A stretch of 64,000 bases of DNA from Syncephalis fuscata (Eukaryota; Zoopagomycota; Zoopagomycetes; Zoopagales; Piptocephalidaceae): positions 62,001-126,000 of the forward strand of contig JAHLTZ010000026.1 in NCBI GenBank assembly GCA_025786725.1, written 5' to 3'. Within the stretch, counting starts at the first letter, position 1. Every line of letters begins with the position of its first letter. Below the pieces are notes generated by a model that worked only from the letters and a program-made list of their open reading frames with translations, was not told the DNA's origin and made no database searches. A program made the position numbers and the translations under genes. This document shows positions 1 through 13,361 of this stretch, in pieces.

Positions 1-1471
1 AGAAAAGAAAGAAAAAGGCTAAAGACACGGCTTTATTTGTAGCATCAGGCATTGTCTGGCAAATGCTGTCCACGCTGTAACGAGAATGCGTGGTATACAA
101 TCCCTGGACATTGCCTTTGTCTGTTTCAATGGCCCATTTCTTTTTAGTCGCCTAAACTTTTTGTACAACGCGTTAATTATTGGACAATGAAGTCAATAGA
201 ACATGCGTTGTATCACGCTGCTTTCTATGGCCCAAAATAGGCGATGATCCAGGGCGTCATGTTAAAATCGTTTGCCTTTTTTTTATAATTTTCTTTTATA
301 GTATATCGTTAAAAATCTAAACGCTTTATTATACCGTTCATAAATCCTTATTACCATAATGATATAAAGTATCATAAGCATTAACATTGTGTAGATTATC
401 AAACAAGTTACTGGTTTCAACTTTGATTTCGTATAACATCATCGACCTTATTCGTAATATTATTGCTACTGTATTTCAATTACTATCTATTCTCACATTG
501 CTAGATAAAGTACTATTTCTGAAATAAATATGTTTATACAATTCGAATTACACGGACTAGTATACTCATTAATAGCATATAGCTATAAAAACAGACTCAG
601 CCACAAATGTATGATTGAATTTTATTATGATGAATAGCACAATGCTATAATTATAAACATGTACAAAAACGTGCATACTTAAAGCCAGTCAGCCTTGAAT
701 ATCATATTCTATGCACTGTTCCATTTTTAAACAGTGTAACCGTCAGCTATACGGCTATTTTAATAAACCAAACGAGCAAACAAAGCGATTGGCTAAAACT
801 TTATGTATTCGTTACTGTTTTAATAATACTGGTATGTCTAATAAATACGTCATCAAAGCTAGTACAACGTCAGTTACATTTTACCTGTGTTGCATAAATC
901 TATTATAGGTATAACTGCCAGTTGACATCATTACACCATATTAATAGAATTAATGGCAATCCGGTTAAACTAAAAAGTATTGTAGTTATCAAATAATGCA
1001 AAAATATTCTAAATTAGTATAGAAATTTCTGATTCTTGTACATTGTTCGTATAGTTACAACGATTATCAATACAAGCTACAACACGATTTGAACGCCAAT
1101 TAGAATATCAATATACTTGATTCTATAACGTTATTATCAATTACTTTATAAAAAACTAATAAAATGTTAATTAATTATAATATACTAATTTAGAATGTAC
1201 AAAATAGCCCAATATACATATTTATTAATAGTTAGGCGGTACACTTTTACGAATAAAAGTGTTTATACAAAATTGATTATGCAAAATGAAATTGATGGAA
1301 AAAAATGTTAAGATCACTCGCTGTCCTTTGTTGAAACGGTGATGGTGGTCGTAATTGTGGTTCTTGTATCTTTACCACAACTTGTGTAATTGATCGCTGT
1401 ACCATAAACTGCTCTATCGTTTGTTACTTCTGTTTCTAATAATTGACCTGCAAAGCTATCATCATTGTCGT
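1..1471. other. AT-rich stretch without recognisable gene
   Basis: I see no conserved coding segment here. The only longish frame (711-908) has no recognisable features and a composition like the surrounding AT-rich DNA. The stretch lies downstream of the minus-strand gene that ends near 1472. Confidence 0.5.
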
Positions 1472-3235
1472 CTAATGTATATAACCATTGGCTATTTCTT
1501 CTTTCAAGTCATTATTCGATTTACATACATTGCTGGTAGAATACTCATGCTGTCTTTTTCCTACAACTTTAGATGGGTAATCGTCATGACTGTTATTAAT
1601 CAAACATGGAGACGTTGAAACACGTCTTAATTGCTGATGCAGTTCGTGGCCATGAAGAGCCCGCCTATCATTGGTATAACTTGTGATAGTGCTAGATGAT
1701 GTAGCAGTTGTCGCTGTCGCTGTTGTTGCCGCTGCTGTAGCCATCGTTATTGTTTCAATGGTCGGTGGATCTTCTTGAATTAATACATAACCAGCACAAA
1801 TGGTTACCTATGGCAAAAACAGTTTATTATTATTATTATTATTATTATATAATATTATTAATTATAATAGCTTACTACTAGAAACAGGATCCAATTGGTA
1901 GCAACATATTCACTAATACCGGCAATATTAACTTCAATCTCCTCGACTATTATTTAAATAGTAAACATTAATTATATATGTCTATTCATTTAACACTGAT
2001 GTTTACCTGGTTCTGCAGTAAATAAAAGTGCCCCATTGCGTGATAGAGATTGATGCAAATGTTGTAGAAATAAATGACTAGCCTCTACTACTCGCTGTCT
2101 ATTCCATAGTAGCGTATCTTCAGCTTTCATCGATACTAGCGGTACAGCATGTGAAAATTTATCCACAACTACCGATAAGACAAGTTGCGAGTTTTGTTGA
2201 CGAACACGCTGTGCATCTTCCTGCCGCAACTCTTCATCCAATCGACGTAGATCATTATCTTCAACGCGATCCTTTGAATCAGATGGCAGCACTAGTAAGA
2301 CAAGTCGGCGTACGGTTGGCAGTCCCGCATCTTTCATCTGCCGTGCATGCTCACTTGCTGCATAATATAGCTAAATGATAAATTTAATTAACTATTAGTA
2401 TTGATATTGCTACAAGGCAACATTACACACCTCCATAACTGATCGACAATGACCCGTCTCTTTGGCCATACGGCAATTAATGTAGCATCATCGTAATCAT
2501 TTGCCAAATTTAATGTATTTGCCAACGATTGAGCTTGTAGTAATAATTGTGGCGATGTGTCATACTTTTTCCGTTATTTGATTCATTTGAAAGTGGATCA
2601 AAGGGCCATTGAAACCGACAATGATGTTTAGTGGACAGTGGCCAATAGAATGCCGGTCCCACCTGAGACACCGAACTTGTCGGTATATCTTCTATTTGAT
2701 TCGCGGTATCAGGTCATAAGCGGCATTTCTATCAATAAAAACCGTAAATGAATTAACCGTATCACTACTCTCGATGGATTCATCGTCATTATTGTCATTG
2801 GATAATGTCTTATAGTTTTGGTGGGGACGACGACGATGACGGTCACGATAATTATAGAATGCATTTTTCAGTTTAGTTGTAGTACCAGCTATTAGCGCCG
2901 TTGTAGATAGAGCAAATTTTCAATGGCTTGTTGCTGTTGTTGTTCTTGTTTAATACACTGTTGCATTAATAGCACTCTATTAGGTGTAGTAGTAAATAGA
3001 GTAGCCGTTGAACTCGGGGTAAAATAATCAAATGTAAGCCATTCAATCAAGTGACATCATCGCTCATACTTGTCATAATAGTATCATTTATACTATTATC
3101 CAACAATAAAGGCGACACATCCTCTACTGTAATAGTCAATCGACTTTTAGTAACAGCTTGCGCCTGATATGCAGTAGTAACGTGCAATAGTGTCGTCAGT
3201 GTAAATAGCACCACCGCTACTACTATACAAAACAT
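1472..3235 (-). CDS. Putative type I membrane protein, unknown function
   Basis: I do not recognise this family. The chosen start (3235) opens a signal peptide (MFCIVVAVVLFTLTTLL) followed by a long lumenal region containing a Gln run, an RHRRRPHQ segment and an acidic helical stretch (about 2340-2007). Spliced exons then give a single transmembrane helix (NWILFLV joined to VTICAGYVLI) and a Thr/Ala-rich cytoplasmic tail ending at 1472. Two introns are supported by GT/AG ends: 2006 to about 1953, and one ending just upstream of the exon at about 1797; another lies near 2430-2380. The frame is broken by apparent one-base losses near 3052, 2925, 2712 and 2575, beyond each of which a coherent frame resumes, so assembly errors are likelier than a dead gene. 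An upstream in-frame ATG at 3304 is possible but would bury the signal peptide. Confidence 0.45.
1824..1862. repeat. TTA trinucleotide run inside an intron
   Basis: About eight TTA units, inside the last intron of the minus-strand membrane protein gene, just before its acceptor. Confidence 0.7.
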
Positions 3236-4000
3236 GATAACTTTCGACGTGTGAATAGATATCAAGCGCTCACTATCTCCAAACACGGTTATTAACAGTG
3301 ACACTTTGTTGATTCGGCTAACATAACACCGTGCCCATCCATAAAATAAAAATAAAAATAATTAAATATTCAAGAGTATAAACGTAGCTGTTTTCTAACG
3401 ACAATAGGCAAGCAATACGCCAACAGTAAAATGATGAACCGATAAAAGACCAATATAGATAAAACGCAATAGAAAGGCTTGGGTAAAAGCATAGTACTTT
3501 TCTGAAACCTTGCTTTTCATCGATTGGTACACGATTCGTTAAATTCTCTTTCATGCAGTCCTATTTTATTGCTCCATAGTATAGGAATAAATAGAGATAG
3601 TTGATCGCCAATGCCATGCTATTGTTACATTATGTCGTGGTTGCAAGTCTATTCTTTATTCATTTCTGCAATTAAAAAAATAAAGATGATAATTTTTGAC
3701 AAAAGACTTGCGCGACAATACAAACCAGAAAAAAAATAAATGCGCGCGAATCAAGGTCATTCTGTGTGTTGTGTGTTTGTGTAAGAGAAAAGCGTGTAAT
3801 CGATGGAGTAAGTAAGAGTGAAGTGAGCGTAAGTAAGAGAAGTGGTAGAGTGAGTGATAGAGATAAAGAGAAAGGAGTAGGAAACTAATAATAGACTTTA
3901 ATCGATAATAGATAATTAAAATCTTTGACAGATACGCTTCTTCAAAGCGAAAGATATAGCAATCAATCATTCAAACCCATCGTGAATACATCGCTATGGA
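3236..4000. other. Intergenic, promoter of the membrane gene and 3' flank of importin beta
   Basis: There are minus-strand genes on both sides. It contains purine/pyrimidine-biased stretches (3780-3900, repeated AGTGAG/AGAGA on plus). Two short minus frames (3318-3554, 3656-3970) look like translated low-complexity DNA and were not called. Confidence 0.4.
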
Positions 4001-7000
4001 TTATTCTCGACAAGCTCGTTTCACCATTTCACGCGCCCATCGTGCAACATTTCTGGCAGCTTAGTAGCATATCGACTGGAACGGCCGTCACGTAGACATT
4101 GCTGTACCCAAGGTGCAGTTAGTGCCAGTGTTAGTTCGCCTTCTGGATAAGTTTCGGCCAAATCGCCTAATAATCCAACAAGGCCGCCTAGTACTTGTGG
4201 AGATCGGTTGGGTGTATTGTAGATTTCTTCCATGTTAAGGAAAATGCCTGGTACATATTGAATAAGGCCATCGGTAGCATTGGCGGCCTTAAGACCCTGT
4301 GTAATGCCGATATATGCCTCAAGAATGCCACTACGTAGTGCATTGCCGTATTCAACCATCTCGTAGTTGGTTGGTTCTATTTGATATTGGCATGCTAGCT
4401 GGATGGCTGTCATGACATTGGCCAAGAAGGGTGTGAATTGCGCGTTAATAGCGAGGGCAATATCGCCGACACAGGCTAGTACGGCTGGTTTGACTGCCGT
4501 GTTAACATTAGAACTGTAGAGCATTTGGCCGAGTAGTTCCATAAATGAATTGCAGAATGGGACCACCTGTTCGCCTAGAGCACGGCACAGATCACCTACC
4601 AGACCAATGGCAATCAAGCAAAGTTGGTGTTCATCGTGCTTCTGTAGTGCTGTACACAAGAATGGCACAAATGATTCGACATAACGTGCGAAATCAACCT
4701 CCAAAGCGGCAGTCAAGGCGCTAATGCATAGGAAAACATCCTCGGTCACAATGGAGGAACGGCCAGTGTTGACCTGCAGATGCGCAGCAAAATGGTCATA
4801 AGACGATCGGATACAGGTACGATGTCCTTGCTGAGGCGGCGCGTGATAGAGGTAAGTACCGAGCATACGTTCGACTGCAGCTCCGTGTATGCAGCACGGT
4901 CATCGGCATTGACAATCTGTTCCTGCAAGTCAAAGGTTGTTTCGAGACGAGTGAGCATGCCATCGGCAATGGCTAGAATAGTGTTGAAGCAGTCGCGTGG
5001 TGCAGATGCAATGATGCTTGAAAGCGCTTCGTAGGCTGATGTACGTGCATTATTTTCATTATCGGTACGGTCACCAACTTGAGTCAATGCCGTGGTGATT
5101 CCTTCAAAGTATTGGGAGAGTGGATACGTTTCAAGTACATCTATATCATCGCCCAATTGCTGTCCCAAATTCATGAGCGACCAGCTACAATTGGCAATAA
5201 TCTTGGGTGAGTCGCTTAATCCGGCCACTAGAGCAGCCACAAGTGGATGCAACTGAGTTTCCAGATTGATCGTTTGAATAAGTAATTCACACACACGGCC
5301 AAGTGTCCAGGCTGCCGTGTCCTTCACCTGGATTACTGGATCTTTAACCATTTCGATTAAAAGAGGGAAGGCTTGCGCCACCAATGGAGCAAGATTTTCA
5401 GGCTGTGGACCATCAAGAATAGAACCGAATGCCATTACTGCTGCTTCACGGCCGTGCCAGTTCTCATTGCGAATATTACTTTCGATAAATGGAATAACAG
5501 GTGGCACAATATCGCCGCCTACACACTGGGCAAGCAGTGCGAGACAAGTGGCTGCAGCCATTGATACATTCCAGTCATCGTCGTCAGCATCCTCTTCCTA
5601 TAACCGGTAATAAAAGCGTGTTAATATCATTTAAAGTTAAGTGCAATTACGTGCTTACCTGTTTTGTAAGCAATAAAAGCAATACTGGCAATACTTCAGG
5701 TAGTGCCTTCTTAGCAAATTGCATGCTTTCACGTTGTGGCTCATCGCCGAGTTCTTGAGCTTCAAGGGCCAAATCGGTTAACTCAATCTCTTCATCACAA
5801 ACAGTAGACCAGAATTCAATGGCTTGTAAAGCAACTCGTTCATCGTCGTTCTTCATGCCCATAATTGTAAGGGAGTAGAGTGCCTGTTCCATGTACAGGC
5901 CCATACGATCATAGTAAAGCTGCATGATACGCACCATCGTCTCAAATGCTGCCACTTTAACTCGATCATCTGCACTTTGTGTGGCCTCACACACCAATTG
6001 CATGATGTAATTACGTTGGCCCTATAAAAATTATTATTATTAATAAATATACTATTACACCGATGAAACAACAACAACAACAACAACTTACTTCATTATC
6101 GAAATTAGAGCGTACAAATTCCAAAGAATTGTAAAGCGCATTAATTGCGGCCAATCGGACCTCTTGACTAATTAAATATTAACAAATAAACATCAATAAA
6201 TAAACATTATTATACAAGTATACTATACTTACTCAGTTTCTTGTTGATTAGCACCTTCAGCAACAGCCGTTAGAATTTGACTTGATTGCGCAGCGAGAAT
6301 GGATGGATCCTAGTACATTAGTTGTATCCACTGATTGTTATTACCAAATTCAATAAATACCACATCAATCTACTTACAATTGCCTCGCATACATAACCAA
6401 TTGCTTTAAGAGCCGATTTTTTCAACGAAGCATTATTACCACCTGAAATACTGGCCAATAGCTGCTGAATAAGCTCTAACCACTGTCCCATAGGAATTTC
6501 AATGGACGCAATAGCTGCAACGACCTAGAAATGCATCATCATCATCAATCCATAATGTAAGCTATCGTTAATTATAAACAATTTCGCTATTTACCTGAGC
6601 TACATTGTTACCAACAAAGCTATTGGGTGTTGCAAGTGTTTGCAAAACCTATAATACAAATTGATAAGCCATACTTATTTAACATCATCTATTTCACATG
6701 AAAATAGACATTATAGATCACCTACCATTTGTTTAATTTGCTGGCGTGTATTTGGGTCGATGGACATCCACTTTTCGGCCAGTTCTTGTCGCCGAGGTGC
6801 TTCCTAATTTCATGCAATGCATGTGTCAGTGTGTACAGTGCAAATTGTGTCCACTACTCGTTTACATACCCGTGCCGTCATCGTATTCTTGAGCGCCAAC
6901 GCAGCCGCTGTACGCACATTAGCCTCACTGGCTTCGTTGGCCATTTCCTGACAGAGCATGACCGTATACGTCGGCTATTAAAGAGAACACCATGTAGAAA

Positions 7001-7304
7001 TCACAATAATCGCTATAGATTAGCTTCTGGATACATACATGTATATTCTATGGCTCGTTGACCAAAAAAACTGATCATGCCGTCTACTTACAAAGCTTTC
7101 CCGCGAGGCCGACTCTAATTGCAGGGTGGCATTTTCGCGGAGCTGCGCATCTATTAAAATATAGTTGAAACGATGGTGGGGTAGTAATAATGTAATAGTA
7201 GGCGGTCAGATGAGTTACTAGACGATCTAGGCCGACTACGATCGAGCCGGTAACAAACACCTACCCGCAGATAATGTATTGAGAAGAATGTCGCTAAACG
7301 ACAT
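4001..7304 (-). CDS. KPNB1: Importin subunit beta-1 (karyopherin beta 1)
   Basis: This is the nuclear import receptor made of HEAT repeats; it binds importin alpha and RanGTP. Ten exons are supported: the start codon at 7304 (MSFSDILLNTLSAD), then exons 7150-7092, about 6972-6871, 6802-6727, 6650-6597, 6525-6379, 6310-6234, about 6164-6091, about 6022-5658 and about 5597-4001. The order of conserved segments matches the animal protein: VRTAAALALKN, the EEDADDDDW acidic patch, NWHGREAAVMAFGSI, WTLGRVCEL, QDWLMTILLRI-type repeat, LVGDLCRALG, GDIALAI, LEAYIGI, and the C-terminal ARNVARWAREMVKR. Two one-base losses break the long last exon, near 4767 and near 4058; in both cases the expected continuation is in the -1 frame and homology resumes at once. 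The gene is therefore probably intact in the organism. Confidence 0.95.
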
Positions 7305-7963
7305 GGTGAACAACTACACAACGAAAAGATGCTGGGCTGCTACTACTACTACTACGGAGTGAACAAGCGGGCGAAGCGAGAAAAAAAAGGAAAAGTGGTA
7401 GAGAAATTGCGTCAGAGTCGTCTGTGTGTGTGTATGATGGCGTTGGTGGTGACTGAGTAGGCGTCAACTATATCTACACCACTTGTCGTTTTCTCTTTCT
7501 CTCTCTTCTGTTTAAATGAATAGAAAATAGCTTTTGGCTTTTTATCGTTTATTAGTTAATAATTATATATTTATTATCAATAAAATGAACCATCTTAACA
7601 ATGATTATAATAGCTGTAATAGCAATATTAATAAGGACACTAGTAATTGATGAGTCAAATGGTATCAGTATTATGTGACAATAATCATCATCATCATCAA
7701 TACTGTTCCATACTATTCGTCGTTCTTCTATCAAACACTACAAAGTCGTTATCTATCATTTTGTGTAGATACATCTTTTGTAATAACAGCTTGTACGCAG
7801 CATATTCATGTGTAAGAAAGAAGGCCGACATAAATAGAATTTTTTTTACTTTTTAAATAGCATTTTATTATTTGACTAATTTGGAAATTCGATGATATAC
7901 ACGTTAATAAGTGCCTTTATTATCGTTTATTTAACAATACACAGTTTATTTAATTATTGATTA
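7305..7963. other. Intergenic region with importin beta promoter and simple repeats
   Basis: Just upstream of the importin start are a plus-strand TAC trinucleotide run (about 7341-7355), a purine-rich stretch and CT-rich tracts (about 7490-7510). The remainder is AT-rich, with short ATC/ATT repeats around 7680. No coding segment is recognised. Confidence 0.4.
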
Positions 7964-10426
7964 TTATTTATGATTATTTGAGTTTGACAAGTGCATATTT
8001 TGCCATGCTTGATCTAATTGTGCTAAATCTTCAGTACTAGTATTTATATCCAGATCTATATCCAGATCTATATCTACGTATTGCAATTTAGTAGGTACAC
8101 TGCTGATGCCTAATGTATCGTTTGGCGATGATATTGTTACAAGTTGGTCGGATACCGTTATTGGCTCTTTGTTGGATGCATCGTCTACACCAACTATAAA
8201 AATAAGATCTTGAAGCGTACAACAGTTTAGCATTAGCATAACATGTTCTATTGTATCTAAACTCGTTTGTTCCAAGTGTCGTATTTGATTAAATGGTAAT
8301 TCAGAAGAGAACATCATTGAAGTAGATGGCGTAACTTGATGATCTATACTATTATAACCATAATCCTCATATTCTTCTTCATATTCTTCTTCCTCATCAT
8401 CATCTTCCCATTCACTTTCACTATTTGGACGTGATGATTTACTTCTTTTGCGACTGATTGGTTTCAACTTTGGTCTTTCCAATCTATAATATTGATCATT
8501 GTTATTACTTAATACGCTATTGTAATAAAATGTACATACTTTGTTGTAACTTTTTGTAAATTAGCTCTTAATGACAAGAGAGTTTGTACAATGGACGGTG
8601 GTAATTGTGCACCGGGCTGAAAGCATAAATAACACAAGGCAATTTGACAAATCAATAATGCTATTATTTAGAATCATTAATAATTAATCAAATAGTTTAA
8701 TAAATACTTTGTTACAAGCTTACCTTCTGCTCCTTCATCTGGCTGTTGATAGGTACGTTGACGAACATTGGTGGCTGTTTTATGAGTGGCAGTTAGAAGA
8801 AATCGTGGCCACCAGGATTTTCTCGGTTGCCATACAGTATTCCAGACAGATAAATTTTGTTTTTTTCTAAATGATCAATTGTTAAATATACAGGTGTATG
8901 TCCATTGACTTGTCTGCTTACCTGGCGTAGAGTCCTGCTTTGATTAGTTGACAGCACATCCAGTTTGACCAATCGCCGCTTTCTATTCGGTCGAATAGTC
9001 GGTCCAGCAATACTGCTAATTGATCCAGATTAGTTTCTGGCATATCTAATAGCAAAATAAATAAGATTTAATGTAAAAAGCTAATTGTAACTCACCAATC
9101 CATGTCCATTCTAAATCAACCCATATTTTGAAAAGATAAATTGGTGCAGTTGGATCGATAGTAAAGTATTCATTTGCTACTTCTATTAATGTCATTGGAT
9201 TATGTAGTCGTGCTAGACTATCTGCACTACTATTATAATGAATGCTATCGTCGTCAATAGATAATCCTGTTGCCGTCACGGTTGATGGTGTATCCAGTGC
9301 ATCATTCTCATTGTCATTGTCACTATCCTCACTATCATCGTGTCCAATAGTATTTGTATTGGTGCGAGAATCTTGATCATCCAATTGAGGCGCACGTTTA
9401 AATATTTGATAAGAAAAGTAGAATTCAGTTCTTAATCTAACGTATACACAATTACATTGTTAGTAAGTTTAAGTTCTTTTTTATAATACTATCTATACAC
9501 CTACCGATGTAGCTCCAGTCTATTCGGGTAACGTTTGCATAGTCTATACATTAATCGCTCGGCTTTGACAAGCATTCCATTGTGCAGTAATAGCTATTGT
9601 GGCATTTGTATCATGCTTATTAATTAATATACATAAAAACTAACCTCCAAATAATAAGGCAAGCAGTTTAATAAAATTTCGTTATCCATTTTTGAGGCTT
9701 TTGTAAAATATCTTATAGCCGCCATACTAGCCATACGTGCACTGTGAATTTCCTTTTCTACATAAAATATAAGAACACATTATATTACAATGTTTAATCA
9801 AAGTTACTTACCGCGTCTTTTCGTATCCCAAATACTAAACTGAATCATGCCGGCATAAAAGTGAAAAAGTGGATTATCGCGATAAGGGTTTAAATGGATA
9901 CGACTAGTGTATTGTTAGAAACATGGTAATAATAAATGTATACTCATTTAACAAACAAACTAACCTAATCAATTGATCATAGGCTGCAGTAACGTTATTT
10001 CGTTGTAAAGAATTAAGTATTAGCTCCATAAATGCAGTTTCTCGCTATTTTATATAGCTATTAATGCATATTTGTATAACAATCATGTCTATGGCTTACA
10101 TGTTGAACTGATTTGGCCGAAAGTGCCAACAAATACTTTGTTACCAAGTCATTATGTCCTAATCTACGCAACACTTCTACCAAAGGCTATTGGCGCGATG
10201 TTAGCCTAATTAACTGGCATTGTCCCATTCTACCTACCTCCCAAGGAAAAATGGGGCGAGACCGCGCAAGCAGCACAGAATGAAAGACGCTTAGTATACG
10301 TAGGGCGGTCTTCCAGTCTTGCACCAAAAGTGCTCGTACTAGTATACGATTAAGTAGCTTTATATGTAGAAAAACCACAGGCTTCAACCAGGCTGAGCCC
10401 CAGATTGGCAACAGCGTACAATCCAT
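7964..10426 (-). CDS. TAF1A: TAF1A-like RNA polymerase I initiation factor subunit
   Basis: This is probably the A subunit of the SL1/TIF-IB-type factor that recruits Pol I to rDNA. I join eleven exons; the first is about 10426-10249 and the last about 8483-7964. Recognisable segments in order are the N-terminal helical repeats (RALLVQDWKTALRIL), LNPYRDNPLFHFYAGM (compare the WDPFVKSYVEMLEF type region of animal TAF1A), LLHNGMLVKAERL, a variable acidic insert (about 9384-9200), and WNTVWQPRKSWWPRFLLT, which matches the diagnostic RKNWWP region. The C-terminal extension is strongly acidic (EWEDDDEEEEYEEEYEDY) and contains a short DLDIDLDID repeat. The splice near 8730 needs either a weak GTAACA donor or a missing base to stay in frame. 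The identification rests on motif order; a TPR-like protein of another family is the alternative. Confidence 0.68.
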
Positions 10427-11705
10427 ACAGTCGAGTTGAAAGAGGAGAGAAAAGAAGGCTTTGTTATTGGTTGTTAACCAAATAATAAAGTTAAAATAAA
10501 AGAAATAAATGCAACCAGATTGCTATGCCCATTTTTGGTAATACTCATTTCACTTCCTTTTTCCTAACACTTTTAACACAATTAAACATCCATCCATCGC
10601 TATTTCATGCGCATTGTAACATGTATAATATTACATTCTCAAAATAAACCATTTTAAGTTTAGTAATTTGCTTTATTATTATTAATTTATCAATTAAATC
10701 ATTTTCTATTTATTAGTATTTCGTTTTTTGTAATGACATTCACCGCAACTAAACACTCTTTAATGATGTTTTTTATAACTGTTTCCTTAGTAGTTTGTAT
10801 TTGTTTTTTAATAAAAAACGTTTATTTCAACATTAGCTACTGCTTCAATACTATTATTACTAATTTTCACATAACATATTTTGTATTGTTTTTAAATTGC
10901 ATTTACTAAAGTAATTGTTGAAAGTCTTTTAACAAATAAAATAAGATTGACATATTGTTAGTATAGCCACAATTAACTAAACTACGTAAATATGCAAAGT
11001 TTTAAATTAAAATTGTTGCATTTATTGTAATTAACTTTTTTCCCATCAGCGATTTTTAGTTTTGTAACTTTTATTATTCAACATTATTATAAATACATAA
11101 TACTGTTATTCAAATAATAATAAATATGCTAATTTAAGCTATTGTTAAAAGTCAAAGTCATTAGATACTAACAATATTTTTATTAAATTAATATTAAAAC
11201 ATTTGATTAAGCTACTATTTTTATTTCTTTTTCTTCTTTAGTTGCTTGGTCAAAGTTACATCCTTTTATTACTTTTGTTGTAGCAATGTAATTTTTTATT
11301 AAATCAAAAGCAAATCAAGTTTTGTAATAAAAAATAGCACCTATTGAGCTATTACAATTGTTAGTGTATACTAAATAATTAAATATGTACTTAATACTTT
11401 TACTTGTACATCTGTTGATTTTAATTTGAAAATGTAGCAATGTCATTTACAATTGCCAACAAGTTTAAACTCGTCAACGGCAATCCTCAGTTCTTTGATA
11501 CGGGTAAACATAGTTTTTTTAAATAGCTCAGTAGACACTGTAGTAGATTTCTGCAAAACGGTGTATTTTAATAAATAAAATCAAAAAACAATTTATTTTT
11601 GAAAATTACCCTTCTATGGTTGTGTTACAATTATTACGCACCACCATCATCGTATCCCTTATTGCTTTCTTTCTTGCTCATTTTTGTCCTTTATGTCGTA
11701 GCACA
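10427..11705. other. Divergent intergenic region between TAF1A-like and F-box genes
   Basis: About 1.3 kb of very AT-rich DNA separates the two starts, with many T-runs and TTATTA stretches. Both flanking genes must take their promoters from it. I see no conserved frame or RNA gene. Confidence 0.4.
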
Positions 11706-13361
11706 ATGGGAAAGCCTTCGCGTCTACTTCAAGTACCGCCCGAGATTGCTAATCATGTGCTTTTATATCTAAGTTGGCGTGAGGCATTGCAACTGGCTAG
11801 TATTGTGCCGTTGTATCGGCGTGTTCTACGAGGCCATCCTGGTTTATGGCGCCGTTATTATCGCGAGGAATTCTTATGCACTGAACAAGATAAAGTATTG
11901 GGTACTTACTTACAGTCTCGTATAGAAACTGAGCAACTATTAAACCCAGCAACAAACATGGATTTACTTGATACCACAAGTAATAAATTCATCGATTGGG
12001 AGCAGCTATTTCGTCGCCAAATACTACTTCACAAATGCTGGCGTCAGGGACGATATACAGTTCGTCCAATAGAATTATCAAACGACGCGTCATCGCTTAT
12101 GCAATCGGTACATCCATGCGTACTAACAAGCAATGCTGACTATTCTGTCGTTTTTCTTCGACCGGAATCGACAACAACTGGCGATGGCCAGCTTTATATC
12201 GTCTATAATACGCCCGATCCTCATCGTCGGCCAATTCAACTTGCTCCTTTAGGCCGGCCTGGCCTACTTAACAAGCTAACATTTTTTCCCATGGTTCCTC
12301 GTTTACCATGTGATAATAAAGCAATTGTACTGATTATTCGAACCAGCTCGCCTATGCAGCTATTCCTATGTGCTTGGAATCCATTAACTGGCCAACGACT
12401 AATGCAAACTAGCCTACCCGGTGTTACATCGGCCAGTATGACCGATCGACGTGAACGTTGGCTGTTACTTTCGCTAGATGGTGATCGTTGGCGTCTCTAT
12501 GATCTTAGGTCAACGATCGAAGGCCAGCCTGCTTGGTCAGCACCTACTAGTAATGGTGCCGGATTTTGTATTGGTTACGACTCTACTGCCACTGATACCA
12601 ATAGTTCTGCAAATGCTGCTATTCTCGGCGCGTCATCTTATGCCAGCAAAGACTGGGTTGAACTTGTAAAGATGTCCAAGTCACGACAACAGCCCGGCTA
12701 CCTTGTATGGCACTCGTTCATATGTTGCCATGATTCGGACGAAGGAGGCGTGGAGAATAATTCAAATAGTATTTGTTTAGCAGGTATTGTTCGCGTGGTG
12801 CGTCTATTCAATTGGAGATTGCTGCGCGATGGAGATCGGCTTGTTGTTTCAGTGCGAGGTCAGCATGGAGAGCAAGCGCTTGTTGTTGCATCGCGTTCTC
12901 AAAATTCTGTTTTGTGGAGCCGTTCTCAATGTGAAGCGCCTTCATTACCCATTTATCTACCAAGCTATGATTTTTTTGTCATGACTGGCTGGATTGAAGA
13001 ATTGATAAAAGATGATACAGGCCGCATTACCTCTCGACGCCGTACCGCGGGACATTTGGTACTAAATGCTCGCTCAGGTAGTATTCTCAACACGTTGACA
13101 AATCTCTCGTCCAAAACACTAAAGGACATTGGCCTTGGTGCTTTCTTGTTGGTACAGCCATCGGGACGTGTCTCTAATGACGATATCAGTACAAACAAAA
13201 CAGAATTACTTGACGTACGCACTAGCCAAATTGTCTCTCAGCTGAGTGGCATTTCGCCCTATGAATTTACGCAGCAAACGGCAGGGCCTACACATTTTAT
13301 AAGCTATGATAGCACTGTAAAACAGCTGTACTTGCACGATTTTGCCATGGATAGTGCGTAA
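11706..13361 (+). CDS. F-box protein, single exon
   Basis: This is a substrate receptor of an SCF-type ubiquitin ligase. From the second in-frame ATG (11706, MGKPSRLLQ) it begins directly with an F-box: LLQVPPEIANHVLLYLSW, then EALQLASIVPLYRRVL and LWRRYYREEF. I prefer this start because the upstream ATG at 11616 would add a hydrophobic leader, unusual for F-box proteins. The remaining 480 residues lack clear WD or Kelch signatures but have recurring beta-rich blocks (YIVYNTP, LVLNARSGSIL, RLVVSVRG) suggesting a propeller-like substrate domain. The F-box-then-beta-blocks architecture recurs in the decayed gene at 39205-37207. No introns and no frame breaks were seen. The substrate is unknown. 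Confidence 0.8.
   Translation: MGKPSRLLQVPPEIANHVLLYLSWREALQLASIVPLYRRVLRGHPGLWRRYYREEFLCTEQDKVLGTYLQSRIETEQLLNPATNMDLLDTTSNKFIDWEQLFRRQILLHKCWRQGRYTVRPIELSNDASSLMQSVHPCVLTSNADYSVVFLRPESTTTGDGQLYIVYNTPDPHRRPIQLAPLGRPGLLNKLTFFPMVPRLPCDNKAIVLIIRTSSPMQLFLCAWNPLTGQRLMQTSLPGVTSASMTDRRERWLLLSLDGDRWRLYDLRSTIEGQPAWSAPTSNGAGFCIGYDSTATDTNSSANAAILGASSYASKDWVELVKMSKSRQQPGYLVWHSFICCHDSDEGGVENNSNSICLAGIVRVVRLFNWRLLRDGDRLVVSVRGQHGEQALVVASRSQNSVLWSRSQCEAPSLPIYLPSYDFFVMTGWIEELIKDDTGRITSRRRTAGHLVLNARSGSILNTLTNLSSKTLKDIGLGAFLLVQPSGRVSNDDISTNKTELLDVRTSQIVSQLSGISPYEFTQQTAGPTHFISYDSTVKQLYLHDFAMDSA

Noticed and set aside
4001-5597. Programmed -1 frameshifting in importin beta
   Set aside because: Neither site has a slippery heptamer or obvious stem-loop, and similar one-base deficits occur in many unrelated genes here.
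11616-11705. Upstream ATG giving the F-box protein a transmembrane leader
   Set aside because: The F-box follows immediately after the second ATG at 11706, and SCF receptors act in the cytosol or nucleus.
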